A stretch of DNA of 42,942 nucleotides from a virus (IMGVR_UViG_3300031379_000006:1-42942), one strand, 5' to 3'. Shown: positions 20,128 through 29,686, counted from the stretch's first letter. Notes: generated by a model from the sequence alone, not told the origin. Program-made: numbers and translations.

Positions 20128-22335
20128 ATGCTTCAATTAATTCAAACAAAACAAAATAAGCCAAACCGGATTGAAATCCGAGAAGATCTGAAAGATGAGA
20201 AATACCATGTTGAGTATGCTCGTTGGGTAATCGGTGAAGGGTTGCGTCAAAAGCAGATCGAACACATAGCTAAGTATCAAACTAACATGAATTTCTACAA
20301 GAATAAGCAGTGGATCATGAAAGAGGATACTGAGGCATTTTTTAAAGACGAATCTGGACAGGATCGCAATCGTATTAAAGTAACCCGTAATTTCATCCAG
20401 CCCATGATAGAACAATATCGTGGAAACGCAGAACGGATGACATTTGATGTAAAGGTCCAAGCCATATCGCCCATGGCAAAAAGTCGTCGGGATAAGTCTC
20501 TGGCCCGGTTACAAGCGTATGGTTACGCGGCTGAATTATTCCCGGAATTCGGGAAGGAAATGGAGAAGAAGGGGTATCTAACTGGTAAGGATGAGGATGA
20601 TATTGCCATGCGATTCGAGAATAATTATGTGGATAGCTTTGTGGTTGCGATGAATAGGTTACTAAGATATGTAGCCAAGACTTCTAGATTAGACCGGTTT
20701 AAGAAACAACTTGCTGTTGATATCGCTACTGGTGGTATAGGCATTGTTCATCCATACCCGCTTAATGGAGAATGGCAATTCAAAAGAATTCCGGTAGATA
20801 GGTTTGGTTGGGACAGAGGAGCAATAGAAGAAGATCTTTCCGATTCTGAATATTTTTTTGAGTTTGATTATTCCCTGGCTACCGATATTTATGAGCGTCA
20901 TCAAGCATTATCTTTACCCCAGAAGAAGGCTATTGAGGATTATGTATCCCAGACTATAGGTACACAGGCAAATGGACAATCTTTTGATATTCGTCACAGG
21001 GTACCAACATATAATGCAACTTGGAGAGATACGGTTGTGGATACATTTGGGTATGTTACGGATCAATTTGGGCAAAGAATATTGGAAAGACTTAATTATG
21101 TATATGAGGGAGAAGAGGATATAAGGTATACGAGAATGGATGTGATTCCTCTTCAGGATCTAACATCATACCAAAAGAAAGTATTGCGCGGGAGATCTAC
21201 CAGGAATCTGCAGGTTGACTTGTGGAGATTCTGTCGATTTATTCCATATGAGATTCTTTCCGCTTCAAAATATAATCCATCCAAGGCTGTTGAGAGTGTT
21301 GTTTTGGATTTCGGTATTATCCCTTATCAAGAACCTGATCTTTATATGCCAACCAATATGAAACCCCCGTACAAGTGTGGTACATGGGCGTATATGGATG
21401 GGGAGACCATGGCTCCAATTGATGTGGTTATCAATCCACAAAGAATGATTAACCGGTTTATGTCGGTTATGGAGAATCAGATTAATAATGCTGGCGGAGC
21501 TGGAGTTGTGTTTGATATGGATTTATTTGATGAAGGAACTGAAGACGAAGTTGCTGGAAAAATGAAGAGATCTGAGCCAATAGGTATTCGTGGAAGAGCC
21601 CGCGGTGTTAATAATGCTGTAGGGCGTTATGATGCCGGAGTTAAAGAAACTACCCTGGTTTTCTCAGAATTGATTGAAAACTTCCGTCTTGGTATTGAAC
21701 AGATTAGTGGGGTGAATGAGGGATTGAAGGGGCAGCAGAATCCGGATCAATTGGTCGGGGTTATGCAATTGGCCATCCAGAGAGGGTCTATTATGCAGGA
21801 ACCATTTTACGCGGCCATTAATTCGGTATTCAATGGATGCTATCAGAATATAGCTACATCCGGAAAGAGATATTATATAGATATGGATACTGAACTTGTT
21901 GATGCAGTAGGTGAAGAATCTGCAGAAGTCTTAAAAATTTCTAAAGATATGAGACATGAGCAGTTCCGAACTAGTCTTGTTCGTACCATTGATCCAGATA
22001 GTGAGCGTGTATATGTAGATCAAAGAACGATATCATGGTTACAATATGGTTTGATTGATGGAGAGACTGCTGCAACTCTTACAGGCAGGGCTACTGATGA
22101 AGAAGCCTTAGCGGTGCTCAGATCATTTCACCGCAGACTTGCTGAACTTAAACGTAAGCAGTCACAAGTTGGAGAAGATCAGGCTCAGGCACAGGCTCAG
22201 GCACAGGAAGAAACTGGTCAAGTTTTATACGGAGAGAAATTACGAGATGAGGCTAGAGAAGATTCGCAGAAAGATAAGGATCGGGCTACGAAAATTATTT
22301 CCTCTGCAATTAAACCTGGAGCCGGCACTAAATAA
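20128..22335 (+). CDS. portal protein, 735 aa
   Basis: The dodecameric ring through which DNA enters and leaves. Evidence: size, position between terminase and capsid genes, and the typical portal core: a helical start, NFIQPMIEQYRGNAERM around residue 95, a long wing, then a clip/stem region with GINEQISGVNEGLKGQ-like sequence (FRLGIEQISGVNEG near 523) and DQLVG. The C-terminus has a QA repeat encoded by a short tandem DNA repeat (22182-22205). The last residues are basic. Confidence is high for portal, lower for the subfamily. Confidence 0.88.
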   Translation: MLQLIQTKQNKPNRIEIREDLKDEKYHVEYARWVIGEGLRQKQIEHIAKYQTNMNFYKNKQWIMKEDTEAFFKDESGQDRNRIKVTRNFIQPMIEQYRGNAERMTFDVKVQAISPMAKSRRDKSLARLQAYGYAAELFPEFGKEMEKKGYLTGKDEDDIAMRFENNYVDSFVVAMNRLLRYVAKTSRLDRFKKQLAVDIATGGIGIVHPYPLNGEWQFKRIPVDRFGWDRGAIEEDLSDSEYFFEFDYSLATDIYERHQALSLPQKKAIEDYVSQTIGTQANGQSFDIRHRVPTYNATWRDTVVDTFGYVTDQFGQRILERLNYVYEGEEDIRYTRMDVIPLQDLTSYQKKVLRGRSTRNLQVDLWRFCRFIPYEILSASKYNPSKAVESVVLDFGIIPYQEPDLYMPTNMKPPYKCGTWAYMDGETMAPIDVVINPQRMINRFMSVMENQINNAGGAGVVFDMDLFDEGTEDEVAGKMKRSEPIGIRGRARGVNNAVGRYDAGVKETTLVFSELIENFRLGIEQISGVNEGLKGQQNPDQLVGVMQLAIQRGSIMQEPFYAAINSVFNGCYQNIATSGKRYYIDMDTELVDAVGEESAEVLKISKDMRHEQFRTSLVRTIDPDSERVYVDQRTISWLQYGLIDGETAATLTGRATDEEALAVLRSFHRRLAELKRKQSQVGEDQAQAQAQAQEETGQVLYGEKLRDEAREDSQKDKDRATKIISSAIKPGAGTK

Positions 22336-22338
22336 TTT

Positions 22339-22370
22339 TTTGGTAAGTATTAAAACTATATGTACATTTG
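22339..22370 (+). promoter_or_regulatory. promoter of the scaffold/capsid unit
   Basis: TTTG (22339-22342), 20 bases, TACATTTG (22363-22370), a perfect match. It would give a transcript starting near 22377, about 40 bases before the scaffold ATG. Confidence 0.75.
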
Positions 22371-22371
22371 C

Positions 22372-22416
22372 TTAGAATGATTCTAAATAAGAACAACGTG
22401 ATAAAATTAAATTAAG
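22372..22416 (+). promoter_or_regulatory. scaffold gene leader with palindrome and shared start sequence
   Basis: TTAGAATGATTCTAA (22372-22386) is a perfect palindrome around one base, close to the RNA start. From 22396 to the ATG the leader is identical to 25036-25059 over 24 bases including the ATG, in front of another virion gene. This suggests a favoured ribosome-loading leader. Confidence 0.6.
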
Positions 22417-23601
22417 ATGGCAGACGGAAAAGCACCCGCAGATGGCGCACAGGCAGCTAATGCGGCAGGTGGTGTCTTGAGTGCGGACGCACTAGCGGAG
22501 ATTACCAAAGGAAAAGGAACAGGAGCAGGCGCAGCAGCGCCAGGGGCGCCGGCACAAATAGCTGGTCAAGAACCTAAGAAAATAGTACCTAAAGGAGGAG
22601 ACGCAGCAGCAGCAGCAGCGGCCGCCGCAGGGGCAGTTACGAAACCTGTAACACAAGTGGCAGAGCCGGTAACGGTGAAAACTGCTTTTGGAACGAAGAC
22701 ATTTGGAGCAGTAGAGGATGAGGACGGAAACATTACCTTGGCCTCATTCGAAGATGTTCAGGCATTTGCGAAGGCAAATAACCTGGATCTCAAAGAAGTA
22801 AATGATCTGCAAGCACTTATCAAAGAACACGGTAAGTTCAAAGCAGAGGCCGCACAACTTGGCGGACTCCAGACACAAGTTGAAACATATGAACGTACAT
22901 TGAAATCATTGCCAACTGACGTATCGTTAATCATGAATGCGGCGTTGAAAAATCAGGATTATGCACAATTAATCCAGAACATTGCTCAACGCGGCACGTT
23001 GGATTTCTCTAAACCGTTTGGTACTTATATCGATTATGATTTAATCAACCATTACGGTGATAAGAAATATTCACATGAGGAGTTTAAAGAGATGGAAACC
23101 GAGCATTTTAATGCTCTGAAAAATCTGGCTAAAACTAAGTACGAGACGGATCAAATAAGTTACACTGCTACAGTGGAGCAGAATCAGCGAGAAGCAGACG
23201 TGGTCCAACAAACATTCGACCAATCTGTTGAAAACTCTATCAAGCTGCTGAGGAGCAACAACCCTGATATGGGTGAGCCCGAGATAAAGCGGATACGAGA
23301 CATAATGACGTCTGACCTGCAGAACACCTTGTTTAATCCCGATGGATTTAGTTATAAGGCAGAGGCCGCAGAGAGAATTGCAATGCAGGAATTTGGTAAG
23401 GAGGCGATCCTGGCCCAGCAACACACTATTGGTGATTTAGTTGCGAAGGCACAAAATAAGGGACAATCCGCAGCCAATGAACAGATCCTTGAACACAGTG
23501 ATAAACGACCAGCAGCTGGTGTGGGTTCAGGCGGAGCAGATCAAAATCAGATCTCCGCAGCGGTTCAGAAAGAGGTTGGTTTTATGAAGGCCTCAGGATA
23601 A
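22417..23601 (+). CDS. probable scaffold protein, 394 aa
   Basis: Ala/Gly/Pro-rich disordered start (residues 1-85, with a run of nine alanines) then long charged helices and an acidic middle, the usual make-up of a capsid scaffold. It lies between portal and major capsid genes, the normal scaffold position, and shares their promoter. No protease domain is seen. The C-terminus (AVQKEVGFMKASG) may bind the coat. Acts inside the prohead. Confidence 0.7.
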   Translation: MADGKAPADGAQAANAAGGVLSADALAEITKGKGTGAGAAAPGAPAQIAGQEPKKIVPKGGDAAAAAAAAAGAVTKPVTQVAEPVTVKTAFGTKTFGAVEDEDGNITLASFEDVQAFAKANNLDLKEVNDLQALIKEHGKFKAEAAQLGGLQTQVETYERTLKSLPTDVSLIMNAALKNQDYAQLIQNIAQRGTLDFSKPFGTYIDYDLINHYGDKKYSHEEFKEMETEHFNALKNLAKTKYETDQISYTATVEQNQREADVVQQTFDQSVENSIKLLRSNNPDMGEPEIKRIRDIMTSDLQNTLFNPDGFSYKAEAAERIAMQEFGKEAILAQQHTIGDLVAKAQNKGQSAANEQILEHSDKRPAAGVGSGGADQNQISAAVQKEVGFMKASG

Positions 23602-23641
23602 TTAATTAATAATTTTAACTTTTTAAATAATACTTAAGAAA

Positions 23642-24988
23642 ATGGCTGATCCTTTTAACAGTGCAAATTCCTATATTGCCCAACCATCCCCGGTAGAGCC
23701 CGCAGAGGTTCATAATCCGGCACCATGGAACCTGCAACCTATAGGTTCAGAATATGCTTCGGAATTTAGTTATGACGAAACTATTCTGATTCGCAGAGCG
23801 ATAGCTCGTGAAATCTTTGATGCGGTCCCTAAGAAATATTTCACTTTGCGGTTACTTATGGATAAACCCATACAATATGAAGCTAACGATGTGTTTACAT
23901 ATCTTGAGAAGACTTTTGGTAGGGTAGCTCTCAAAGCTGCTGGTGGTGTAGCGGCTGGTGCAACCCAGGCTATTACCATGACAGCTGGTGGTGGATCTAA
24001 TGTAACCATTAATAAAGTTCTTGTATATCCTGATAACAGTAAGGGTATTGTCAAGACCGTGTCCGGTGACGTAGTTACCGTCCAGAAATTTAATGGTGCT
24101 GCTGATCTTACGGCAGTGTCTACCGATGATTATTTCTCTATTCAAGCTGGCGTTATTGCTGACGGTCAGAATTTCCTGACTCATTACGATAGAATGTCCA
24201 AGATTGAGCGGTACAACTATATTCAGTTGATGCACCGTGACAAGCGTTGGAGCCGTAAGGAAATGACTAAATTTGCCAACCTTGCAAATACTAACTACTA
24301 TGAATTGGACAAGAAAGAACAGATGGATCTGTTGCTTCAAGATATGTTCATTTCGTTGTGGAATGGTATGAGGGGTGAAGTAAATATTACAGTACCTGGT
24401 ACTAATGGTGCTGCTCCTTACAAAGCGATGACTATGCAGGGAATCTTCCCGAGTATGGTTGCTGCTGGTTCGGCAAGTGCCTCAGGTGTTACCAAAGCTA
24501 CTCTTCAGGAATCGTTTGAAACTTTGTGTTTTGAGACAGATTATAAATCTGAAGGCGGAGTTCGCTTCGTATTCGCACAGAACGCGCTTCTGTATGAATT
24601 GTCTAAAACCTGGAAAGAAACAGGTTTAAGGTATAAGCCGGATGATAAGATTGGTGATCTGAACCTTCAGATCTATAAGATCGGAGACATGAGTTTCGTT
24701 CCTGTAACAACTGAATTGTTTAAGGAAGTTTCTTGTTTTCCAGTTACCTGGCAACATCGTATTTTTGTTCTTGATATTGAGACTATCCATCCTGTGTGTA
24801 TGCAAGGATACCAGTCCATTGAACTGGGTCAGACTTCTCCTAAGGGGACGAATGGTTCGATTCAGGACTATACAGAATGGTGGGCACAGGGAATGCTGAG
24901 CTTGAAGTTCAACAACCCATTGTCGTCTTTCTATCTTGATACAACTGGTATCACTTCAAATTTGATAACTGCTCATAATCCTCAGTAG
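23642..24988 (+). CDS. major capsid protein, HK97-fold type, 448 aa
   Basis: Identified from position after scaffold, size, strong promoter/terminator pair and HK97-like layout: an N-arm (residues 1-50), a helical P-domain start (DETILIRRAIAREIFDAVPKKYFTLRLL), a Gly/Ala/Thr-rich beta insertion at about 95-165 (AAGGVAAGATQAITMTAGGG), spine helices (HYDRMSKIERYNYIQ, 190-203) and a compact C-terminal half. No scaffold is fused. A terminator follows at 24998-25033. Confidence 0.85.
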   Translation: MADPFNSANSYIAQPSPVEPAEVHNPAPWNLQPIGSEYASEFSYDETILIRRAIAREIFDAVPKKYFTLRLLMDKPIQYEANDVFTYLEKTFGRVALKAAGGVAAGATQAITMTAGGGSNVTINKVLVYPDNSKGIVKTVSGDVVTVQKFNGAADLTAVSTDDYFSIQAGVIADGQNFLTHYDRMSKIERYNYIQLMHRDKRWSRKEMTKFANLANTNYYELDKKEQMDLLLQDMFISLWNGMRGEVNITVPGTNGAAPYKAMTMQGIFPSMVAAGSASASGVTKATLQESFETLCFETDYKSEGGVRFVFAQNALLYELSKTWKETGLRYKPDDKIGDLNLQIYKIGDMSFVPVTTELFKEVSCFPVTWQHRIFVLDIETIHPVCMQGYQSIELGQTSPKGTNGSIQDYTEWWAQGMLSLKFNNPLSSFYLDTTGITSNLITAHNPQ

Positions 24989-24997
24989 GATGATATA

Positions 24998-25033
24998 AAG
25001 TAGGGGGACTTTGGTCCCCTTACTTATTTTTTT
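24998..25033 (+). terminator. intrinsic terminator after the capsid gene
   Basis: AAGTA-GGGGAC pairs with GTCCCC-TTACTT around a TTT-type loop, then seven T's. It would end or attenuate the scaffold/capsid transcript. Confidence 0.85.
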
Positions 25034-25056
25034 ATACGTGATAAAATTAAATTAAG

Positions 25057-25899
25057 ATGCAAAACGAGACAAAAACTACCCCAGCTTCAAAGAAGACTGC
25101 AACGGCTCCAAGGGCTAAACTCAGTGATGGGGACATCAAGCGCCAGAAGGAGCTGATGGAATTGAAGAAAAAGAATGAACAGCTGGAGAAAGATCTCCAG
25201 GCAGCGAAAGAGCAGGCCGCAAATCCTACCCCCAATAAGGTGGAAGTTATGGCACAACCGAAAATCGATCCCAATGAAGCGAAGATAGGGGCCATGGCGG
25301 TTCAAATCAAGTTACTTTCGGATCAAGTGATGCTATCACAATCTATGCAGGTTCAAGGTAAGCCCAGGTATAAGCCTGTGCCTCCTGAAGACTTTCAAGA
25401 CGAAGGCGTCATGTTTTCATCCAGGAGAGTTTTTTATGTAATCGGCTCATACCTTGATCATAGGGGTGTGGAAGTAATGCCTCCATACAAGTTGATCACA
25501 CTTCAGTATGCGTCTAGCGATAGACGTAAGGAGGGACATGAGGAAACGATTGTTAATAATTGTGCCTTTACAACGCATTTGAAAGGAGAGATTGAATTTT
25601 TACGGAATCATCCGTTATATGGTGTTGAATTTTTCGAGAGTTTAAATCAAACCATGCGATCAGATGGTATATATAACGAGTTTCGGGTTAAGGCTGCGAA
25701 TCAAGTAATAGCCATGAAGGATGAGAATGTAATTAATACCTGTTATCAAAAGGGTGTTAATGGTGTCGATAAGATGGGCATCAAAGATTTACGTCGAATG
25801 TTAACAGGCGTATTTGCTGAAGAATATATCGGCGCGGCAAAAGAGCTGCAAAGCGATATAGACAGAAGAAGGTTGTTGGGCCAACCATCAGCTGAGTAA
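25057..25899 (+). CDS. virion-associated protein of unknown function, 280 aa
   Basis: Residues 1-60 are Lys/Glu/Ala-rich and coiled-coil-like; the rest is a compact alpha/beta domain (for example SSRRVFYVIGSYLDHRG near 121). No catalytic motif. Its start leader is identical over 24 bases to that of the scaffold gene. It lies between the capsid and connector genes; a head accessory or adaptor is likely. Confidence 0.55.
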   Translation: MQNETKTTPASKKTATAPRAKLSDGDIKRQKELMELKKKNEQLEKDLQAAKEQAANPTPNKVEVMAQPKIDPNEAKIGAMAVQIKLLSDQVMLSQSMQVQGKPRYKPVPPEDFQDEGVMFSSRRVFYVIGSYLDHRGVEVMPPYKLITLQYASSDRRKEGHEETIVNNCAFTTHLKGEIEFLRNHPLYGVEFFESLNQTMRSDGIYNEFRVKAANQVIAMKDENVINTCYQKGVNGVDKMGIKDLRRMLTGVFAEEYIGAAKELQSDIDRRRLLGQPSAE

Positions 25900-25902
25900 A
25901 AT

Positions 25903-26619
25903 ATGATTCTTACATCAGAGTTGCAGGCGGACTTGGATTTTCTTGTCGATGATGAGAATTCAGATCGCTATAATTTTACTAATGACCATATGCCGGCTAT
26001 TAATGCGGCTGTAAGATATATTATGTCTGCGTTTGACAAAGCGTTTGAGCGTGGCGTACTTGCGCCTACTGTATTTAATGAATTACTTTTTGGAGTAATA
26101 TGCGCTCCTACTCAAATCGACGGTGAGGATGCTGTTAGGGTTCCTATAACAAGTGCTTTAATAGCGGGTGAAACGCTTTGGAGGCTTGTAGGCGTTGATC
26201 CGGTTCCTGTTGTAAGTACGACTGATTATATAATGGCGGGAGCAAGGATGGCAAAATTTATACCATTTATTGATTCCGGTGGCGCGACTGAAGATCCTTT
26301 TGAGCCCGGGTATGCCGAAGTAGCAGATGATATTAATGCTTATTCATACACTCAGATAAATACTATTACCCCAACAGGCTCCCCCGCACAATATTTAGTT
26401 GTGCGTCCGAAACCCCCAGGAAGTGTGGGAATAATTCATCTCAGGACCCCAACGAAGGTAATTGCTGCCAATACTGAGTTTGAGTTTCCGTATGTGTTAT
26501 ACCAACCGGTATTAATGAAAGCTTATCAGTATATGATGATTCAGGCCGGCAAACAGCCGCTTCAGAATATGCAAGTAACTGATAAGGATGTTCAGGAACT
26601 AGTATCATTATTTATATAA
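25903..26619 (+). CDS. putative head-tail connector (ring) protein 1, 238 aa
   Basis: First of three consecutive genes of similar size (225-263 aa) after the capsid gene, overlapping or spaced by 0-3 bases. The N-terminus is helical with AINAAVRYIMSAF (about 33-45), like the adaptor that seats under podovirus portals; the rest is beta-rich. P22 gp4-like adaptors and crAss ring proteins have this position. The family is inferred, not matched. Confidence 0.45.
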   Translation: MILTSELQADLDFLVDDENSDRYNFTNDHMPAINAAVRYIMSAFDKAFERGVLAPTVFNELLFGVICAPTQIDGEDAVRVPITSALIAGETLWRLVGVDPVPVVSTTDYIMAGARMAKFIPFIDSGGATEDPFEPGYAEVADDINAYSYTQINTITPTGSPAQYLVVRPKPPGSVGIIHLRTPTKVIAANTEFEFPYVLYQPVLMKAYQYMMIQAGKQPLQNMQVTDKDVQELVSLFI

Positions 26620-26621
26620 TT

Positions 26622-27299
26622 ATGGCCAGCAACGCAACCATACGACAAGTAGTCTTCGATGTTCTCCGGACAGTTCGTGAGAACCATCCCGAAGCTGACG
26701 TAACCGTAGCTCAAGTGGCTTATTGGGTCATTCTTCATGCGGACCGGTTACGGCGTTATCACATAGGTGAAACGCTTACTGGCCGGTATATGGTTACATA
26801 TCCTAGTATTGACGCTTTGGTTGATCCGGACACAGGTAGAAATTATTGTATAATACCCACGTCTATCTATGACATGAAGGACGATAAGGGAATTAACTAT
26901 CTTAGTTATAAAGCACAATTGGATTTGAATTCACCTACATTCACGAGTGTGGTATTCACCCGTATATCCCCCGCGCAGGCGCGTAGATTATATATGAGTG
27001 AAGATGAGAAGCCATCCGCTAAAAATCCGTATTTCTATACTTCTGGGGATAGGATATACTTTCTTGGATGTGAACAAATAAATTTGACGACTATAGAGGC
27101 GGGTTTATATGTGACCCTTCAGGCATATGATACAGCCATGGATTTGGATCTTGAATTGGATATCCCTCAGGAGTTGATACCAACACTTAAGAACGAATTG
27201 GTTACTATGGGATTATTTATTTCCAAGTTGCCGAAGGAATATGATGAACAAATTAAAGAACAGGCGATTAACGTCGTTACCAATAAAGACCTTGAATAA
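26622..27299 (+). CDS. putative head-tail connector (ring) protein 2, 225 aa
   Basis: Helical start (TIRQVVFDVLRTVRENHPEADVT), then a beta-rich middle with the IPTSIYDMKDDKGINYLSY segment (about 77-95), typical of crAss-like structural proteins as I remember them. Acidic C-terminal helices. Its stop overlaps the next start (TAATG). Confidence 0.45.
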   Translation: MASNATIRQVVFDVLRTVRENHPEADVTVAQVAYWVILHADRLRRYHIGETLTGRYMVTYPSIDALVDPDTGRNYCIIPTSIYDMKDDKGINYLSYKAQLDLNSPTFTSVVFTRISPAQARRLYMSEDEKPSAKNPYFYTSGDRIYFLGCEQINLTTIEAGLYVTLQAYDTAMDLDLELDIPQELIPTLKNELVTMGLFISKLPKEYDEQIKEQAINVVTNKDLE

Positions 27300-28090
27300 T
27301 GACATTCTCTTTTGATGATCTTATTAGTATACAGGAAGTTATAGCCGACGCCACAGTAGATGTGGATGATAAGGAGATGCAGAAATTAACTCCCGGATGG
27401 TACCGGAAGCAAGTGAAGAGAGCTATGGATGAATTATCCTTTGATGTTCCTTTCATTAAAGTAGTTAAGGATATTATAATGCCTGACGATATGAAGGTAC
27501 CTGTCCCCAAGGGATTCTATAATATTGATAAGATACACCTTTTTACCGGGACCCCGGATAATATTGGATATGTTGAGAATGTTTATTGGAAGAAGGGATT
27601 TGAAACCAGGGGTGGAGTGATCAGAGAAGATGAATGGACTGCTTCCGGATACACAGCAAATAATCACGAGAATAATATAACAGACCCATTTTTCAAAGTA
27701 AGCGCATTAAGGCAATCGCCTAGAAATGCTTATTACTTTAATACGCGGAATGGTATAATCTACTTATCCTCAGCGTGTGGCGCCTATGATTATGTCAGAA
27801 TCGTCGGTACAGGTATAGCTACATCTGAGCTGGATATTGACAATATAAAAATAGTTCCGCCGTTTGCGATAAAAGCCGTAACTTTGTGGGTAGTCGAGAA
27901 AGCAGCCAGGGCATTGAAGAGCACAGATGGCCGTGACAGGCGGTATAGAACGATTCAAACTGATGCGGCCTTACAGCTGGATGAGTATGGATTTAATGGA
28001 GCCTGGCATGAGGCCAAGACAAGATTGAAGCAGATTGACACTAAGAAGTGGCGGGATCTTATTGAGTACAATAGTAAAATGACATCATAA
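27299..28090 (+). CDS. putative head-tail connector (ring) protein 3, 263 aa
   Basis: Like its two upstream neighbours: a helical start with WYRKQVKRAMDELSFD (34-49), beta-strand body (GIIYLSSACGAYDYVRIVGTG) and helical end (AVTLWVVEKAARALK). Overlapping TAATG start indicates co-translation. A tail-adaptor role fits the position; family unproven. Confidence 0.45.
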   Translation: MTFSFDDLISIQEVIADATVDVDDKEMQKLTPGWYRKQVKRAMDELSFDVPFIKVVKDIIMPDDMKVPVPKGFYNIDKIHLFTGTPDNIGYVENVYWKKGFETRGGVIREDEWTASGYTANNHENNITDPFFKVSALRQSPRNAYYFNTRNGIIYLSSACGAYDYVRIVGTGIATSELDIDNIKIVPPFAIKAVTLWVVEKAARALKSTDGRDRRYRTIQTDAALQLDEYGFNGAWHEAKTRLKQIDTKKWRDLIEYNSKMTS

Positions 28091-28101
28091 AAATTTAAAC
28101 A

Positions 28102-28662
28102 ATGGAAGGATATAACAGAGTATCGAAATATGGTTCAAGGAGAATAGCAGTTACTGACGTTCCCCATGCCATAGACGCGCACGTTGTTGAAGTAATAACT
28201 GCAGCTACATTTACACATCTGGCAGAGAATGGAAATACTGCTGAGGATACACCTGTTGCGCAGGTTGAGACAGTTACTGTAACAGGTACTAGCGGTACTG
28301 CTACAATAACTGAAGTCGGAGGACTTAGCAAAGTTGTAACGTGGACTACAAACCTCACTGATACAGCTGCTGCTTTTGTAACCTCTTTTGCTGCCGCTTA
28401 CAAATTAGAGGCTATAATTGTTACTAGCTCTGGTGCTGATATTATATTTACAGCAGCTATCGTAGGTACACCAATTGTTGCTCCAGTGATTGCACCTTTA
28501 ACCGGTGACCTGGACGGCACAGTAGCGCATACTACGGCTAACGTTGGTTCCTCATTGGGGGATCATGGCGTATATGGAGAATTAGCAGCTGGGGAGAAAA
28601 TACATGCAAAAACAAAATTTACCTCTGTGATGATATCAGGTGGGGTAATAGTCGCATATTAA
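28102..28662 (+). CDS. beta-domain virion protein, 186 aa
   Basis: Residues about 55-147 form a Thr/Gly/Ala-rich beta domain starting TVTVTGTSGTATIT and ending LTGDLDGTVAHTTAN. The same domain occurs at least once fully and in part again in the next gene, so it is a mobile virion module. Such domains decorate capsids or tails and often bind surfaces. The N- and C-terminal parts differ between the two genes. Confidence 0.6.
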   Translation: MEGYNRVSKYGSRRIAVTDVPHAIDAHVVEVITAATFTHLAENGNTAEDTPVAQVETVTVTGTSGTATITEVGGLSKVVTWTTNLTDTAAAFVTSFAAAYKLEAIIVTSSGADIIFTAAIVGTPIVAPVIAPLTGDLDGTVAHTTANVGSSLGDHGVYGELAAGEKIHAKTKFTSVMISGGVIVAY

Positions 28663-28705
28663 TTTGAATTATCTAAACGTTTAATCATTTATAACAATTA
28701 CTACC

Positions 28706-29596
28706 ATGAAATTATTTAATGAAAAAAATCAAGTTGCTGTTATCCCCGTGGATGGTGATACAGTAACTCTTACCGGTACTTCGGGAACTGCAGCCGTCAC
28801 AGTTAATGGCGTAGGTTATGTAGCTACCTTTGATACCGATTTGGACGAAACCAGTGAAGACTTTCAGGTTACCCATCAGCCCGCTTTAACCCTTCTGGGT
28901 ATTAAGTGTACTGTTATCGGTAGCGTAAAGCAGGTTGATACAATTACCGTAACCGGTAGTTCCGGAACGGCGAATGTAGCTGTCGCTGGGGGCTTAACCA
29001 AGCTTGCAACTTGGGATACCAGCCTTACTAAAACTAATACTAATTTTGTAACGGCTCATGCTGATGCATATTTAGCTGTTGGTATTGTTGTTACCGCTTC
29101 AACGGATACTCTTATTTTCACCTCTGTTAATGCAGGGGAAGAATTTGCTCATCCGACTATTACAAACGTATCTGGTAATCTTGCTGGTTCTGTTGCTAAT
29201 ACAACTGCTCCAGCATCACTCTTAGGTTTTTCTAAGAGACGGCACCTTATTCCAACTGAAAGAGTTATTGTAACTGTTGCAAATTTGACCGGCGACTTGA
29301 ACGGTACTATAGCAGCTACATTTGTTCCTAATCTTGACATAGCCAGAGTATTTCAATTGGCTTGTTCCGAACCTACCACGATTGGTCCAGCTATTAATAT
29401 GCAGGACAATTCGTATTTAAGGCTTGAGATCGTCACGGATGGTAACCATACCATTACATGGGACGCCCAGTATCAATTTGCTGGAGGTACCGAGCCTAGT
29501 CAGACTTCAACGGCTAAAGATATCCTTGAAGGGTTTTATAATAAAGCCGCTGGTAAGTTCTATATGACTAACAGGACAGCTGACGTTAAGGCATAA
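28706..29596 (+). CDS. beta-domain virion protein with repeated module, 296 aa
   Basis: Residues 14-73 and 75-166 each carry the TVTLTGTSGTA/TITVTGSSGTA domain, and a further LTGDLNGTIAATF fragment follows near 190. The C-terminal third is different and ends in a plausible beta sheet. A terminator follows. Probably a capsid decoration or tail-surface protein, made together with the 28102 product. Confidence 0.6.
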   Translation: MKLFNEKNQVAVIPVDGDTVTLTGTSGTAAVTVNGVGYVATFDTDLDETSEDFQVTHQPALTLLGIKCTVIGSVKQVDTITVTGSSGTANVAVAGGLTKLATWDTSLTKTNTNFVTAHADAYLAVGIVVTASTDTLIFTSVNAGEEFAHPTITNVSGNLAGSVANTTAPASLLGFSKRRHLIPTERVIVTVANLTGDLNGTIAATFVPNLDIARVFQLACSEPTTIGPAINMQDNSYLRLEIVTDGNHTITWDAQYQFAGGTEPSQTSTAKDILEGFYNKAAGKFYMTNRTADVKA

Positions 29597-29636
29597 GATT
29601 AGCTACCTCAAGTAGCGTGGCCAGTATAATTAACTG

Positions 29637-29686
29637 ATCCCACGGGTACGGGTACGGGTATATCCATGCCCGCGGGATTTTTTTTT
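29637..29686 (+). terminator. intrinsic terminator after the beta-domain genes
   Basis: ATCCC-A-CGGG pairs with CCCG-C-GGGAT and is followed by nine T's. The loop contains GGGTAC repeated in tandem. Confidence 0.8.

Noticed and set aside
20689-20904. Minus-strand frame inside the portal gene.
   Set aside because: Shadow of the plus-strand portal frame with no start context.
23852-24340. 162-codon minus-strand open frame in the capsid gene.
   Set aside because: Shadow frame; the plus-strand frame has capsid features, promoter and terminator.
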